Shown here piece by piece: positions 43,621-55,163 of a stretch of 64,000 nt of DNA. A program made the translations under genes and the position numbers. The notes beneath the pieces were generated by a model. The model saw nothing but the letters and a program-made list of their open reading frames with translations. It was not told the DNA's origin and made no database searches. The DNA lies in assembly GCA_020073145.1 (NCBI GenBank), contig JAIQFS010000023.1:63492-127491 (forward strand), in the 5' to 3' direction. The stretch is from Terriglobia bacterium (GTDB taxonomy: Bacteria; Acidobacteriota; Terriglobia; Bryobacterales; Bryobacteraceae). Every line of letters begins with the position of its first letter. Position 1 is the stretch's first letter.

Positions 43621-45051
43621 ATGGTGGAGAATGGCAAGTCTCTCTTTCAGCCCGTGCTGACTCAAGCGCTGGATCACGCGCTGGTTCATCTGGAAGGTCT
43701 GTCTACCGGCTCCGTAGCCGCTACTGCCGATCTGCGAACGCTGCGCGCTCGCCTCGGGAAGCCGCTGGGGGACGCTGGTGTCCCGGCAGGGCAGGTGATC
43801 GCGGAGCTGACCCGCGACGTGGAAGGCGGCATCGTGGGCAGCGCGGGCGGGCGCTTTTTCGCCTGGGTGATCGGTGGCGCACTTCCGGCGGCCCTGGCCG
43901 CGGATTGGCTGACGGCCGCCTGGGACCAGAACGCGGGACTCTATGCGGCCGGGCCGGCCGCGGCGGTGGCGGAGGAAGTCGCCGGGGCCTGGCTGAAGGA
44001 CCTCTTCGGGCTTCCGCCGGAAGCCAGCTTCGCCTTCGTGACGGGCTGCCAGATGGCCCACGTCACGTGTCTGGCCGCGGCGCGCCACCGCCTGCTCGCC
44101 GAGCGCGGCTGGGACGTGGAACAGCGCGGCCTGTCGGGCGCGCCGCCGGTGCGCCTCCTGGCCGGCGGGGAACGCCATGGCACCGTGGAGCGCGCGGTGC
44201 GTCTGCTCGACTTGGGAAAAGAGCATTTGGTCAGCCTGCCGGCCGATGCGCAAGGCCGGTTGCAACCGGAGGTCCTGGAACAGGCGATCGCGACCGCTGC
44301 AACCGCCCCGACCGTGGTTCTGCTGCAGGCAGGGGAACTCAATACCGGCGCCTTTGATCCCTTCGAAACCCTGATCCCCATTGCGCGCCGCTATGGAGCG
44401 TGGGTCCACGTGGATGGCGCCTTCGGTCTGTGGGCGGCGGCGAGCGCGCGTCATCGCCACCTGACCAAGGGCGTCGCGCTGGCCGATTCGTGGGCCACCG
44501 ACGGGCACAAGTGGTTAAACGTTCCTTACGATTCCGGATACGTGATCGTGGCCGACCGCGCGGCGCACCGGGCGTCCATGTCCCATCGCGAGTCGTATTT
44601 GATCCACGATTCGGACGCCCGCGACCAGATCGACTGGAACCCGGAATGGTCGCGCCGCGCCCGCGGATTTACGACCTATGCCGCGCTGCGCGAACTCGGG
44701 CGCAATGGGATTGGCGATCTGGTGGAGCGCTGCTGCCGCTACGCCCATGCCCTGGTGATGCGGATCGGCGCGCTGCCGGGAGCCGAGGTGCTGTGGGAGC
44801 CGACGCTCAATCAAGGACTGGTGCGGTTTCTGGATTCGAGAGCGGGCGCGACGGAGCCCGATCACGACCGTAGGACCGACGAAGTCATTGCGGCCATCCT
44901 GGCAAGCGGGGAGGCATACTTCGGCGGCGTGACCTGGCGCGGCCGGAGGGCCATGCGGGTGAGCGTGTGCAATTGGCAGACCTCGGATGAAGAGGTGGAT
45001 CGGGTCGTGAGCGCAATTGGGCTCGTTCTGAAAAAGGAATGCCCTGCTTGA
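43621..45051 (+). CDS. Group II PLP-dependent decarboxylase-like protein
   Basis: This is a 476-residue fold-type I PLP enzyme of the aromatic-L-amino-acid/glutamate/tyrosine decarboxylase family. It has GGRFFAWVIGGALPAALAADWLTAAWDQN near the N-terminus, FVTGCQMAHVTCLAAARH, the cofactor aspartate in AWVHVDGAFGLWAAAS and the Schiff-base lysine in WATDGHKWLNVPYDSG (K297). It ends MRVSVCNWQTSDEEVDRVV. Decarboxylation of an amino acid to an amine is likely. Some members are aldehyde synthases. It ends exactly where the convergent PH-domain gene ends (stops abut at 45051/45052). Confidence 0.92.
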   Translation: MVENGKSLFQPVLTQALDHALVHLEGLSTGSVAATADLRTLRARLGKPLGDAGVPAGQVIAELTRDVEGGIVGSAGGRFFAWVIGGALPAALAADWLTAAWDQNAGLYAAGPAAAVAEEVAGAWLKDLFGLPPEASFAFVTGCQMAHVTCLAAARHRLLAERGWDVEQRGLSGAPPVRLLAGGERHGTVERAVRLLDLGKEHLVSLPADAQGRLQPEVLEQAIATAATAPTVVLLQAGELNTGAFDPFETLIPIARRYGAWVHVDGAFGLWAAASARHRHLTKGVALADSWATDGHKWLNVPYDSGYVIVADRAAHRASMSHRESYLIHDSDARDQIDWNPEWSRRARGFTTYAALRELGRNGIGDLVERCCRYAHALVMRIGALPGAEVLWEPTLNQGLVRFLDSRAGATEPDHDRRTDEVIAAILASGEAYFGGVTWRGRRAMRVSVCNWQTSDEEVDRVVSAIGLVLKKECPA

Positions 45052-45507
45052 TCAAAGGCCGGTCGTCGACGAAAATGGCAACCCAAGCCCAAAGCCCTTC
45101 CGTTCCAGGTGCGGGGCTTTCAATGCGACCTGATTCACAAACCCTTCCTGATCGGCGAGAGCGATCACGAACGTTCGCGGCTTGTTGGTGACCACCAGAA
45201 GCCGGTCGGTTGAGAAGACGCCGGCGCTGCGCGAATCGGTGTTCGGCTGCAGCTCCACGAGCGAGGCATACGGGATCAAGGCCTTGCGCCATCCCTGGCG
45301 GATGAAGAGGCCGTCGTCCCGCACTTCGTAATACTGCGGCAGCGTCGCCAGCAGGACACCGATCCAGATCACCCAGGCGAAGAGCAGCACGGGGAAGGGC
45401 GGACTCTGGTGCGCCAGCCACCCGGCCGTAGGTCCTCCCAGCGACACCGCTGCGGCCACGATCAGCAAGGCGACCAGCCAGCGGTCGAATTTCGTGGAGA
45501 AACGCAT
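45052..45507 (-). CDS. Membrane protein with bacterial PH-like domain
   Basis: This is a 151-residue protein with two N-terminal membrane helices (WLVALLIVAAAVSLGG and FPVLLFAWVIWIGVLLATL). A C-terminal segment resembles a bacterial PH/DUF domain (YYEVRDDGLFIRQGWRKALIPYASLVELQPN...RLLVVTNKPRTFVIALADQEGFVNQVA). Such proteins sit in the inner membrane with the PH domain facing the cytoplasm. The function is unknown. It follows the MatB-like ligase gene in the opposite sense of transcription order (upstream, 7 bp gap) on the minus strand. Confidence 0.75.
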   Translation of the reverse strand: MRFSTKFDRWLVALLIVAAAVSLGGPTAGWLAHQSPPFPVLLFAWVIWIGVLLATLPQYYEVRDDGLFIRQGWRKALIPYASLVELQPNTDSRSAGVFSTDRLLVVTNKPRTFVIALADQEGFVNQVALKAPHLERKGFGLGLPFSSTTGL

Positions 45508-45514
45508 TCGCGCC

Positions 45515-46966
45515 CTATCGCGCTGGTTGCTTCGGCAGCAGATGTTTCTGGATCTTTCCCATGGCGTTACGCGGGAGCCGCTCCACGGTGATGAACTCGC
45601 GCGGCACTTTGAATGAAGCCAGCTGATCGCGGCAGCGGCGTTCGAGCGCGGCCGGCTCGACGGCGCTTTTCAACACCACGAATGCGATCGGCACTTCGCC
45701 GCGCGCCCGGTCCGCGATCCCGACCACGGCCGCTTCCGCCACTTCTTCCTGCTCCTGCAAAAACTCCTCGATCTCGCGCGGGTAGATGTTGAAGCCGCCG
45801 GAAATGATCAGGTCGCTGCGGCGCCCGCTCAGCGTGTAGTACCCGTCGGGTTCGCGCACGGCCAGATCTCCCGTCCGGAAATAACCATCCACGAAAGCGG
45901 CTGCGGTGGCCTCGGGCCTGCGCCAGTACCCGGCAAAAAGATTCGAGCCCTTGAGATACAGCTCGCCGGTTTCGCCGTCCGCGGCGGGCTGGCCGTCGTT
46001 GTTCAGCAAGCGCACCGAAACCCCCGGCAGCGGCAAGCCCACGCTGCCCGGCCGCCGCTCGCCGATGTAGGGGTTGCTGAGGTTCATGAAGGTCTCGCTC
46101 ATGCCGTATCGTTCGAGGATGGTGTGGCCGAATTTTCCGCGGAACTCTTCCAGCACCTGGGCGGGCAGCGGCGCCGACCCCGATACGAACAGGCGCATGA
46201 ACCCGCCGATCTCGCGCGCGGCCGCTTCCGGAAAATCCAGCAGCCGCACGTAGATGGTGGGCACGCCAAAAAACAAAGTGGGACGGAAGTCCAGAAACGT
46301 CGCCGCCGCGCTCTGCGATTCGAAACGCTCCAGCAGGCGCATGCGGCATCCGCTCAACAGCCAGCAATGCAGGCCGTTCCCCAATCCATGGACGTGGAAC
46401 AGGGGCAGCGCCAGCAGGAAGCGATCGGCGCTCTTGATCTGCCAGCATGCGGTCAGGTTGACGGCGTTCACGGCGAAATTATTGTGCGTCAGCACGGCCC
46501 CTTTGGAGGTGCCAGTGGTGCCGGAGGTATAAATGATGCCGGCCGGCGCATCGCCATCGAGGGGCACGCGGGGCCGCTGGTCGGACTGCAAGGCCGCCTC
46601 CCGGGTGAGTGCGGCGAGCGGCCACAGCGGCACCGTAGACTCGATGGCCGCGTCCGTCACCAGCGCCGCTGGCTCGGCGTCCGTGAGGATGTGAGTGATC
46701 TCGCGGTCGCGGTACAGAATGTTGATGGGCACGAAGATGACACCCAGTTTGACGCAGGCCAGATAGAGATCGATCATCTCCATGCAATTCGCCAGGTAGA
46801 CACATAGTCGGTCGCCGGCCTTCAGGCCGCGCTGAGACAAGAGTTGGGCCAGGCGGTTGCTGCGCGAGTCGATTTCGCCGAAGGTGAAGGTAGCGCCGCC
46901 GAATTCGAGAGCGACGGTATCGCGGCGGCCGAGCAGAGACAAATCGAATAGGTCGGTCAGGTTCAA
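45515..46966 (-). CDS. Acyl-CoA synthetase of the malonyl-CoA synthetase (MatB) type
   Basis: This is a 483-residue ANL-superfamily ligase that forms acyl-CoA through an acyl-AMP. The start is the TTG at 46966, with AAGGAG about 8 nt upstream, and it overlaps the MFS stop (TTGA). Motifs are the P-loop AGIIYTSGTTGTSKGAVLTH, MRLFVSGSAPLPAQVLEEF, ILERYGMSETFMNLSNPY, YFRTGDLAV, GGFNIYPREIEEF and the late lysine in PRNAMGKIQKH. The SNPYIGERRPGSVGLPLPGV stretch and overall length strongly resemble MatB, which activates malonate or methylmalonate. A short- or long-chain acid cannot be excluded. Coupling to a transporter suggests uptake plus activation of its substrate. Confidence 0.88.
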   Translation of the reverse strand: MNLTDLFDLSLLGRRDTVALEFGGATFTFGEIDSRSNRLAQLLSQRGLKAGDRLCVYLANCMEMIDLYLACVKLGVIFVPINILYRDREITHILTDAEPAALVTDAAIESTVPLWPLAALTREAALQSDQRPRVPLDGDAPAGIIYTSGTTGTSKGAVLTHNNFAVNAVNLTACWQIKSADRFLLALPLFHVHGLGNGLHCWLLSGCRMRLLERFESQSAAATFLDFRPTLFFGVPTIYVRLLDFPEAAAREIGGFMRLFVSGSAPLPAQVLEEFRGKFGHTILERYGMSETFMNLSNPYIGERRPGSVGLPLPGVSVRLLNNDGQPAADGETGELYLKGSNLFAGYWRRPEATAAAFVDGYFRTGDLAVREPDGYYTLSGRRSDLIISGGFNIYPREIEEFLQEQEEVAEAAVVGIADRARGEVPIAFVVLKSAVEPAALERRCRDQLASFKVPREFITVERLPRNAMGKIQKHLLPKQPAR

Positions 46967-48270
46967 GCCGGAAGCTCCTTGCCCCGGGTTTCGACGGCCC
47001 AGCGCAGCAGCGCCAGGCCGAGCACAAATGCAACCGAAGTCAACGCCACCGGGGTCCCAATGGTGTGCATCTGCGACACGGCGGCGCCCACCAGAAAGGT
47101 CACTCCGGCGGTGATGAAGCGTCCCATGGAAGTAGCGAACGCGAAGGCGCTGCCACGGCATTCGCTGCGGTATTGCTCGGGCAGCCACAACGTGAACACG
47201 CAGAAGCTGGCGCCGCCTACGCCCAGAAAGAACATCAGCACCAGGAACCAGCGCAGCGCATGGGCCTGCAGATAGAACACGTAGCCGAAGCCCAGCGCGA
47301 CGCACGCGAACATCAGGATGAAATAGAACGCCAGCGCGCCCCGGCGGCCGAATTCTCGGGCCAGCCAAGGCAACAGGAAGCAGCCGGCAATCGTGCCCAC
47401 CGAGAGCAGCATACTGGCGTAAGAAGCCAGGCGGGTTGCCTCGGTGGCGGCCATGCCTTCGTGCGAGGCGAGGTACGTGACGCCCGCCGGCACATACGCC
47501 GAGCCGGCCCAAAAACCCACCATGGAAACCAGCAACAGCAGCGCATTCACCACCGTGCGGCGGCGGTACTCGGGTGAGAAGAGGGCGAAGAAAGCGTCGC
47601 GCGCGGTCCAGGCGTGTTGCAGTTTGTCGAGCCGCTTCTGCCACCGCTGCGGCTCGTGCACGCCGTAGCGAATCAGCGCCACCAGCAAGGCCGGAGTGCC
47701 GCCTGCCGCGAACATCGCGCGCCAGCCGTAGCGGGCGCCAATCCAATAGTTGAGAACGGCCGCGATCAGCGTTCCGAAATAATAACCGGTGTGCATGTAG
47801 GCGGCGCCCTGCGCGCGCCGCGATTCCGGCCACTCTTCGGCCACGAACACCCCGCCGATGGTCCATTCGCCGCCGATTCCGATGCCCGAGAGCAGCCGGA
47901 ACGCGGCCAGTTGCCACACGTTCGCCGCCAGGCATCCCAGGAACGTGAATACCGAATAGCACAGAATCGTAAGGATCAGAATGCGGATGCGCCCGAAGCG
48001 GTCGGCAATCGGTCCCCAAAGAAAAGCCAGGCCCCAGCCCACCAGAAAGACCGCGAACAGCGCGCCGCCGTAGACGCCGACGTTGGCGTCGCTGGCCGCA
48101 ATGCCGGACCGCGGCAGCAGGTCGCGCAGCGCCGGAACCAACACCAGCGCATAGATGAACGAATCCATGCCGTCCAGCGCCCATCCGCCCCAGGCCGCCC
48201 AGAAGCCGCGAACCTGGTTGGAGGTGAGCCGGTTGGATGTCAGCACTGGAGACAAGGTACTAGTGTACAA
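46963..48270 (-). CDS. MFS transporter (metabolite:H+ symporter type)
   Basis: This is a 435-residue, 12-helix major facilitator. The loop 2-3 motif WGPIADRFGRIRILILT is present, and GIGIGGEWTIGGVFVAEEWPESRRAQG is typical of the sugar/carboxylate symporter (SHS/MHS) branch. The second half repeats with LLPWLAREFGRRGALAF. Together with the overlapping MatB-like gene, import of a carboxylate is a reasonable inference. The start is uncertain: a TTG at 48270 or the GTG at 48246, neither with a good ribosome-binding site. It diverges from tdk, 54 bp away. Confidence 0.9.
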   Translation of the reverse strand: MYTSTLSPVLTSNRLTSNQVRGFWAAWGGWALDGMDSFIYALVLVPALRDLLPRSGIAASDANVGVYGGALFAVFLVGWGLAFLWGPIADRFGRIRILILTILCYSVFTFLGCLAANVWQLAAFRLLSGIGIGGEWTIGGVFVAEEWPESRRAQGAAYMHTGYYFGTLIAAVLNYWIGARYGWRAMFAAGGTPALLVALIRYGVHEPQRWQKRLDKLQHAWTARDAFFALFSPEYRRRTVVNALLLLVSMVGFWAGSAYVPAGVTYLASHEGMAATEATRLASYASMLLSVGTIAGCFLLPWLAREFGRRGALAFYFILMFACVALGFGYVFYLQAHALRWFLVLMFFLGVGGASFCVFTLWLPEQYRSECRGSAFAFATSMGRFITAGVTFLVGAAVSQMHTIGTPVALTSVAFVLGLALLRWAVETRGKELPA

Positions 48271-48324
48271 CCCGCGGCCGGAGGGCGAAGACGCGGCCGT
48301 TTTACGCTATGCTGAACTCTTCCT

Positions 48325-48930
48325 ATGGACATCGTTACCGGCAATGTCGGATGGATCGAAGTGATTTGCGGTCCCATGTTTTCGGGCAAGAGCGAGGAGC
48401 TCATCCGCCGGTTGCGCCGCGCCATCATCGCCCGCAAGCGCGTGGAAGTGTTCAAGCCGGCCATCGACAACCGCTACTCGGATGACGAAATTGTCTCCCA
48501 CGGGGACTTGCGCCTGAAGTCGCAGGTGGTGACCGGCGCGGCCGAGATTCCCGACCGCATCGACTGGCGCTCTGAGGTGGTGGGGATCGACGAGGCCAAT
48601 TTCATGGGGCCGAAGCTGGTGGATGTGGCCCAGCGCCTCGCCGACAGCGGCAAGCAAGTTATCATTTCCGGCCTCGATACCGACTACCTGGGCCGGCCGT
48701 TCGCGCCCATTCCCGATCTGCTGGCGCATGCGGAATCGATCACCAAGACGCTCGCGATTTGCGTCCGCTGCGGCAACCCGGCCAAACACACGCAGCGCCT
48801 GCGCGGCTCCGATGATTTGATCGTGGTGGGCGCGGCCGACATGTACGAAGCCCGCTGCCGGCGGTGTTTCGAGCCGGGAATCCCCAAGCAGACCGAGCTG
48901 GATTTTGTGAAGGCCAAGCCGCGGGCCTGA
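48325..48930 (+). CDS. tdk: Thymidine kinase
   Basis: This salvage enzyme phosphorylates thymidine to dTMP. It is a 201-residue type II TK with P-loop CGPMFSGKSEELIRRL, the Walker B/DEANF segment VVGIDEANF, lasso-loop residues in SGLDTDYLGRPFAP, and zinc cysteines CVRCG...CRRCFEPG. The full set of motifs is present, so it should be active. A TATGCT -10-like hexamer lies about 10 bp before the start at 48325. Confidence 0.97.
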   Translation: MDIVTGNVGWIEVICGPMFSGKSEELIRRLRRAIIARKRVEVFKPAIDNRYSDDEIVSHGDLRLKSQVVTGAAEIPDRIDWRSEVVGIDEANFMGPKLVDVAQRLADSGKQVIISGLDTDYLGRPFAPIPDLLAHAESITKTLAICVRCGNPAKHTQRLRGSDDLIVVGAADMYEARCRRCFEPGIPKQTELDFVKAKPRA

Positions 48931-48958
48931 CCGCCTGCCGGTGCCCCAGTCTCAGCCC

Positions 48959-50566
48959 TTACGGCGCCCACGCCGGCATGACGTAGGCGTAGAACATCAC
49001 CACCAGCCCGATGGTGCAGGCCAGCAGAACGCTGTGCTTGATGGTAAAGCGGAAGAGCAGGGATTCGTCCTCGCGCTTCATGTTGGTGACCGCGGCAGCA
49101 ACCGCGATGCTGGTGAGGCTGATCATCTTCCCCATCACGCCGCCTGCGGAATTGGCCGCGGCCATCAGGACCGGGTTCATGTGGAGGCGATTGGCCGTCA
49201 CCATCTGCAAGGTTCCGAACAGGGCATTGGCGGAGGTGTCGCTGCCCGTGAGGAATACGCCCACCCAGCCGAGGAGCGCGCTGAAGAACGGGAAGAGCAC
49301 GCCGGTGGCGGCGAAGGCCAGCCCGAGAGTCGCAGTGGCGCCGGAGTAATTCATGACGTAGGCCACGCCCAACACCGCGGCCAGAGTCAACTCCGCCAGC
49401 GCCATCTGCCTCGCGGTGTGAGCGACGGTTTTCGCAAAGCGCGCTGGAGTCATGCCCGCCACCAGGAAGCCGAGAAGGGTGGCGAACAAGCACGCTGTTC
49501 CCGACGCGGAGAGCCAGCTGAAGTTGTACACCGCCCCATAGGGAGAAGGCTTGGCGACCACGGGCGGCATGCGCTGGACCAGATTGTGCAAGCCCGGCCA
49601 GTTCACCAGAATGTTCTGCGCGTTCAACCAGTTCTGGAGAGGCCGATAACCCCAGAGCAGCACGAAGACCACCAGCAGCATGTACGGTCCCCATGCCTGC
49701 AACAGATGCGGGGTCCTGTGAGCCAGCTTGCCGCGGGTGATCACCGGAATGTCGCCCGGTCTCCAGAAGCGGGTCAGCAGCACCACCGCGCCCATGGCCG
49801 CGAGCGACGCCAGAATATCGGTGAGCTGCGGATTGACGAAATTAGAAACCAGAAACTGTGTCGCGGCGAACGCCACGCCGCACACCGCGGTCGCCGGCAG
49901 CACCGCCTTCAGGCCTTTCCATCCCGACATCACCAAAATCAGGTACGCCGGGATGAATAGGGAAACCGGCGCGCAGATTCGGCCCACGCCGGCGCTGAGC
50001 CGGTCTACCGGCAGCCCGGTGGTCACCGCGAGCGTGGTGATCGGAATGGCGAGCGAGCCGAAGGCCACCGGCGCCGTATTGGCGAGCAAGCAAATGCCGG
50101 CGGCGTAAAACGGCGAGAAGCCCAGTCCCACCAGCATGGTGGCGGCCACCGCGACCGGTGTGCCGAAGCCCGCCGCTCCTTCCACAAACGCGCCGAAGGC
50201 AAATGCGATGAGCAGCACCTGCAGGCGTTTGTCATCGGCAAGGTGCGCGATGGAATCCTTGAGCAGCTCGAATTTGCCGCTCTCCAGCGTTACGTTGTAG
50301 AGCAGGACTGCCGTGAACACCACCCAGCCGATCGGCCACAGTCCAAAGGCCGCGCCCATCGCTACCGAGGAAACGAGCGGACCGCTCGGCATCCCATAGA
50401 CTAGTCCGGCCACCAGGATCGCGGCGGCGAGTCCCACCAGGGAGGAAATCCAGGCCGGTTTGCGCTTCACCCCCAGCAGGAAGAGCAGCACAAAAATCGG
50501 GATGGCGGCCACCAGGGCGGAAAGCGGCAGACTGCCAGCGACGGGGGTGTAGTTCTGTTGCCACAT
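48959..50566 (-). CDS. lctP: L-lactate permease family transporter
   Basis: This is a 535-residue lactate/glycolate permease with 12 or more hydrophobic segments. Family segments include WQQNYTPVAGSLPLSALVAAIPI, FGAFVEGAAGFGTPVAVAATMLVGLGF, ANTAPVAFGSLAIPITTLA and FLTGSDTSANALFGTLQ. It imports lactate or glycolate with protons. GGAG lies just before the ATG at 50566, and an extended -10 (TGTTATACA, 50588-50580 minus) lies upstream. No lactate dehydrogenase gene is nearby. Confidence 0.95.
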   Translation of the reverse strand: MWQQNYTPVAGSLPLSALVAAIPIFVLLFLLGVKRKPAWISSLVGLAAAILVAGLVYGMPSGPLVSSVAMGAAFGLWPIGWVVFTAVLLYNVTLESGKFELLKDSIAHLADDKRLQVLLIAFAFGAFVEGAAGFGTPVAVAATMLVGLGFSPFYAAGICLLANTAPVAFGSLAIPITTLAVTTGLPVDRLSAGVGRICAPVSLFIPAYLILVMSGWKGLKAVLPATAVCGVAFAATQFLVSNFVNPQLTDILASLAAMGAVVLLTRFWRPGDIPVITRGKLAHRTPHLLQAWGPYMLLVVFVLLWGYRPLQNWLNAQNILVNWPGLHNLVQRMPPVVAKPSPYGAVYNFSWLSASGTACLFATLLGFLVAGMTPARFAKTVAHTARQMALAELTLAAVLGVAYVMNYSGATATLGLAFAATGVLFPFFSALLGWVGVFLTGSDTSANALFGTLQMVTANRLHMNPVLMAAANSAGGVMGKMISLTSIAVAAAVTNMKREDESLLFRFTIKHSVLLACTIGLVVMFYAYVMPAWAP

Positions 50567-50579
50567 GAGGATCTCCGAT

Positions 50580-50618
50580 TGTATAACAAGAACCGCAAGC
50601 TCCCCGCGGGTTGCGGTT
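50580..50618 (-). terminator. Intrinsic terminator of hppA
   Basis: On the minus strand an 8-bp perfect stem AACCGCAA/TTGCGGTT (50618-50611 and 50598-50591) encloses a GC-rich loop that itself pairs (CCCGCGGGG). It is followed by CTTGTTAT. It lies 45 bp after the hppA stop and just upstream of the lctP extended -10 element. Confidence 0.65.
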
Positions 50619-50662
50619 CAGTGGCGTAGCCTCTTTGTAACAGAACGTCGGCCCGGGCCGAA

Positions 50663-53155
<2,493 letters not shown>

Positions 53156-53184
53156 GTACGAAAATCCTCCTGGTTTTGGAACCC

Positions 53185-53205
53185 CTCGGTCCCGCAGCGA
53201 CCGAG
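53185..53205 (-). promoter_or_regulatory. Stem-loop in the hppA leader
   Basis: The perfect 7-bp arms CTCGGTC/GACCGAG surround a 7-nt loop. It lies between the predicted promoter and the AGGAGG of hppA and could affect mRNA stability or translation. It lacks a T tract, so it is not a terminator. Confidence 0.5.
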
Positions 53206-53233
53206 ACAAGCGAGAGTATTCACCCGAAGCCAC

Positions 53234-53263
53234 AGTATAGAAGAACGACACGCCGGATTACAA
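53234..53263 (-). promoter_or_regulatory. Sigma-70-like promoter of hppA
   Basis: On the minus strand TTGTAA (53263-53258) and TATACT (53239-53234) are 18 bp apart. The predicted leader is about 70 nt and contains the stem-loop at 53185-53205. Confidence 0.6.
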
Positions 53264-53327
53264 CGAGATTACCTTTAGGAACGGAGGCGAGGCAAAAGTC
53301 GGGTTGCGGACGGCGAGGCCGGCGGAT

Positions 53328-54116
53328 TTACTCCCGGCAGATGCCGCGTTCGCTGCAGCGAATGAAGTTCACCAGGTGGAGCGTCTCCGGGGTCGGAATC
53401 TCGGCTTCGATCCGGCCCAGGGCATCCTGCAGCTTCAGGCCGGACCGGTACAGAGTCTGGTAGGCCTTCTTCAACACCGCGACGTCGCTGGCTTTGTAGC
53501 CGGCGCGCTTCAGTCCCACCACGTTGAGCCCCTTCGCCTCCACGTTGAAGCCGGTGTAGAGAAAGAAGGGCGGGACGTCGCTGTTGACCCGGGTGTTGCC
53601 GCCGATCATGGCCAGGCGCCCGATTTTGGAAAACTGGTGCACCACCACGCCGCCGGAAATGAAAGCCTGGTCTTCCACTTCGACGTAACCGGCCAGGAGC
53701 GCGCAACTGGCAATCACGGTTTGATTTCCAATCCGGCAGTTATGGGCGATGTGGCCGGAGGTCATAATGTAATTGTCATCACCGATTTCCGTGGCGGATT
53801 CGGGGGCCGTGCCCCGCGAAATGGTGTAGTGTTCGCGGATCTTGTTGCCGTTTCCGATGCGGAGATAGCTGCGGGCGCCGCCAAAGCCCTTGTCGAGAGG
53901 ATCGGTGCCGAGCACGGTTCCGGCGGAGATTTCATTCCGTTCCCCGAGCGTGGTCCAGCGCTTCACGTAGACATAGGGCTCCAGCCGGCATCCCGGCCCC
54001 ACCGTGACATCGCTTTCGATCACGCAAAACTCCCCGATGCGCGCGCCGGGGCCGATGGCGGCGCTGGGATCCACGCGGGCGGTGGGAGCGACCGTGGCCG
54101 AAGGATCGATGGGCAT
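53328..54116 (-). CDS. lpxA: UDP-N-acetylglucosamine O-acyltransferase
   Basis: This is the first acyltransferase of lipid A synthesis, acting on UDP-GlcNAc with acyl-ACP. The 262 residues from the ATG at 54116 form a left-handed beta-helix (IDPSATVAPTARVDPSAAIGPGARIGEF...). The MTSGHIAHNCRIGNQTVIAS segment carries the catalytic histidine. A C-terminal helical domain follows (LKRAGYKASDVAVLKKAYQTLYRSGLKLQDALGRIEAE). The frame is open to 55067, but that is antisense to lpxD. Its start codon is only 18 bp from the divergent lpxD start. Confidence 0.95.
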   Translation of the reverse strand: MPIDPSATVAPTARVDPSAAIGPGARIGEFCVIESDVTVGPGCRLEPYVYVKRWTTLGERNEISAGTVLGTDPLDKGFGGARSYLRIGNGNKIREHYTISRGTAPESATEIGDDNYIMTSGHIAHNCRIGNQTVIASCALLAGYVEVEDQAFISGGVVVHQFSKIGRLAMIGGNTRVNSDVPPFFLYTGFNVEAKGLNVVGLKRAGYKASDVAVLKKAYQTLYRSGLKLQDALGRIEAEIPTPETLHLVNFIRCSERGICRE

Positions 54117-54134
54117 GAATTTGTATGATAAGGC

Positions 54135-55163
54135 ATGCGAGTTCGTGAATTGGCGGAATGGCTGGGCGCCACTTACGAGGGCGACGGAGAGAAAGAGCTC
54201 ACGGGCGTCGCGCCGGTGGAAACCGCCGGCGCTTCCGAAGTCTCGTTTGTCGGCACGCGCAAGGCCGAGGCCCAGGCGGAGAGTTCGGCGGCCGGGTGTC
54301 TGCTGGTCCCGCTGGAATGGCCGAGCAGCAGCCACCGTACGGTCATCCGGGTGCCGCAGCCGCGAACTGCGTTTGCGCGCGCCATGAGCCGTTTCTATCC
54401 CACCGCCGAGCTCCAGCCCGGGATCCATCCCACCGCGGTGGTGGGCGCCAATGTCGAAATGGGGGCGCTGGTGTACATCGGGGCGCACGCGGTGGTGGGA
54501 GATGGGGCGCGCATCGGCGTGGCCACCAGCATCGGAGCCGGCTGCTCGGTCGGGAAGCGCGTGGTGCTGGGCGAAGGGTGCGTCCTTCATCCCAACGTCA
54601 CCGTGTACGACAACGTGGACATTGGGCGTGGCTCGATTCTGCATTCCGGCTCCGTGATCGGCGCGGATGGCTTCGGCTATGTGATGGAGCATGATCGCTG
54701 GCACAAGTTTCCCCAGGTGGGGCGGGTGGAGATCGGCGATTTCGTGGAAATTGGGGCGAATTCCTGCGTGGACCGGGCCGCGCTCGGGGTGACCTCGATC
54801 GGCGAGGGTACGAAACTCGATAACATGGTTCATGTGGGGCACAACTGCCGCATCGGACGACACGTCGTGGTGGCCGCGCAAACCGGGTTTTCCGGCGGCG
54901 TGGTGGTGGAGGACTATGCCGTCATCGGCGGGCAAGTGGGGATCGGCGACAAGGCGCGCATTGAAACTCGGGCCACCCTGGGCTCCGGTTGCGGCGTGCT
55001 GAGTTCCAAGATTGTGCACTCCGGCGAAACCGTCTGGGGCACGCCGGCGCGGCCGCTCAAACAACACCTGGAAACCTTGGCCAACTTGAGTAAGCTGCCG
55101 GATCTGCGCCGCGAGGTCGCCGAACTCAAGCGCCGCCTGGCCGAGCTGGAGAGGAGCGCGTGA
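54135..55163 (+). CDS. lpxD: UDP-3-O-acylglucosamine N-acyltransferase
   Basis: This is the third step of lipid A synthesis, adding the N-linked acyl chain. The 342 residues comprise an N-terminal uridine-binding domain (VRELAEWLGATYEGDGEKELTGVAPVETAGASEVSFVG) and a beta-helix (IHPTAVVGANVEMGALVYIGAHAVVGDGARIG). The catalytic histidine lies in LDNMVHVGHNCRIG, with IGADGFGYVME nearby, and a C-terminal coiled helix (LRREVAELKRRLAELERS) ends it. All expected elements are present. It diverges from lpxA with an 18-bp gap and overlaps the next gene (GTGA). Confidence 0.96.
   Translation: MRVRELAEWLGATYEGDGEKELTGVAPVETAGASEVSFVGTRKAEAQAESSAAGCLLVPLEWPSSSHRTVIRVPQPRTAFARAMSRFYPTAELQPGIHPTAVVGANVEMGALVYIGAHAVVGDGARIGVATSIGAGCSVGKRVVLGEGCVLHPNVTVYDNVDIGRGSILHSGSVIGADGFGYVMEHDRWHKFPQVGRVEIGDFVEIGANSCVDRAALGVTSIGEGTKLDNMVHVGHNCRIGRHVVVAAQTGFSGGVVVEDYAVIGGQVGIGDKARIETRATLGSGCGVLSSKIVHSGETVWGTPARPLKQHLETLANLSKLPDLRREVAELKRRLAELERSA

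Noticed and set aside
54117-55067. N-terminal extension of lpxA to 55067
   Set aside because: The extra part is antisense to lpxD, and LpxA with its usual N-terminus starts at 54116.
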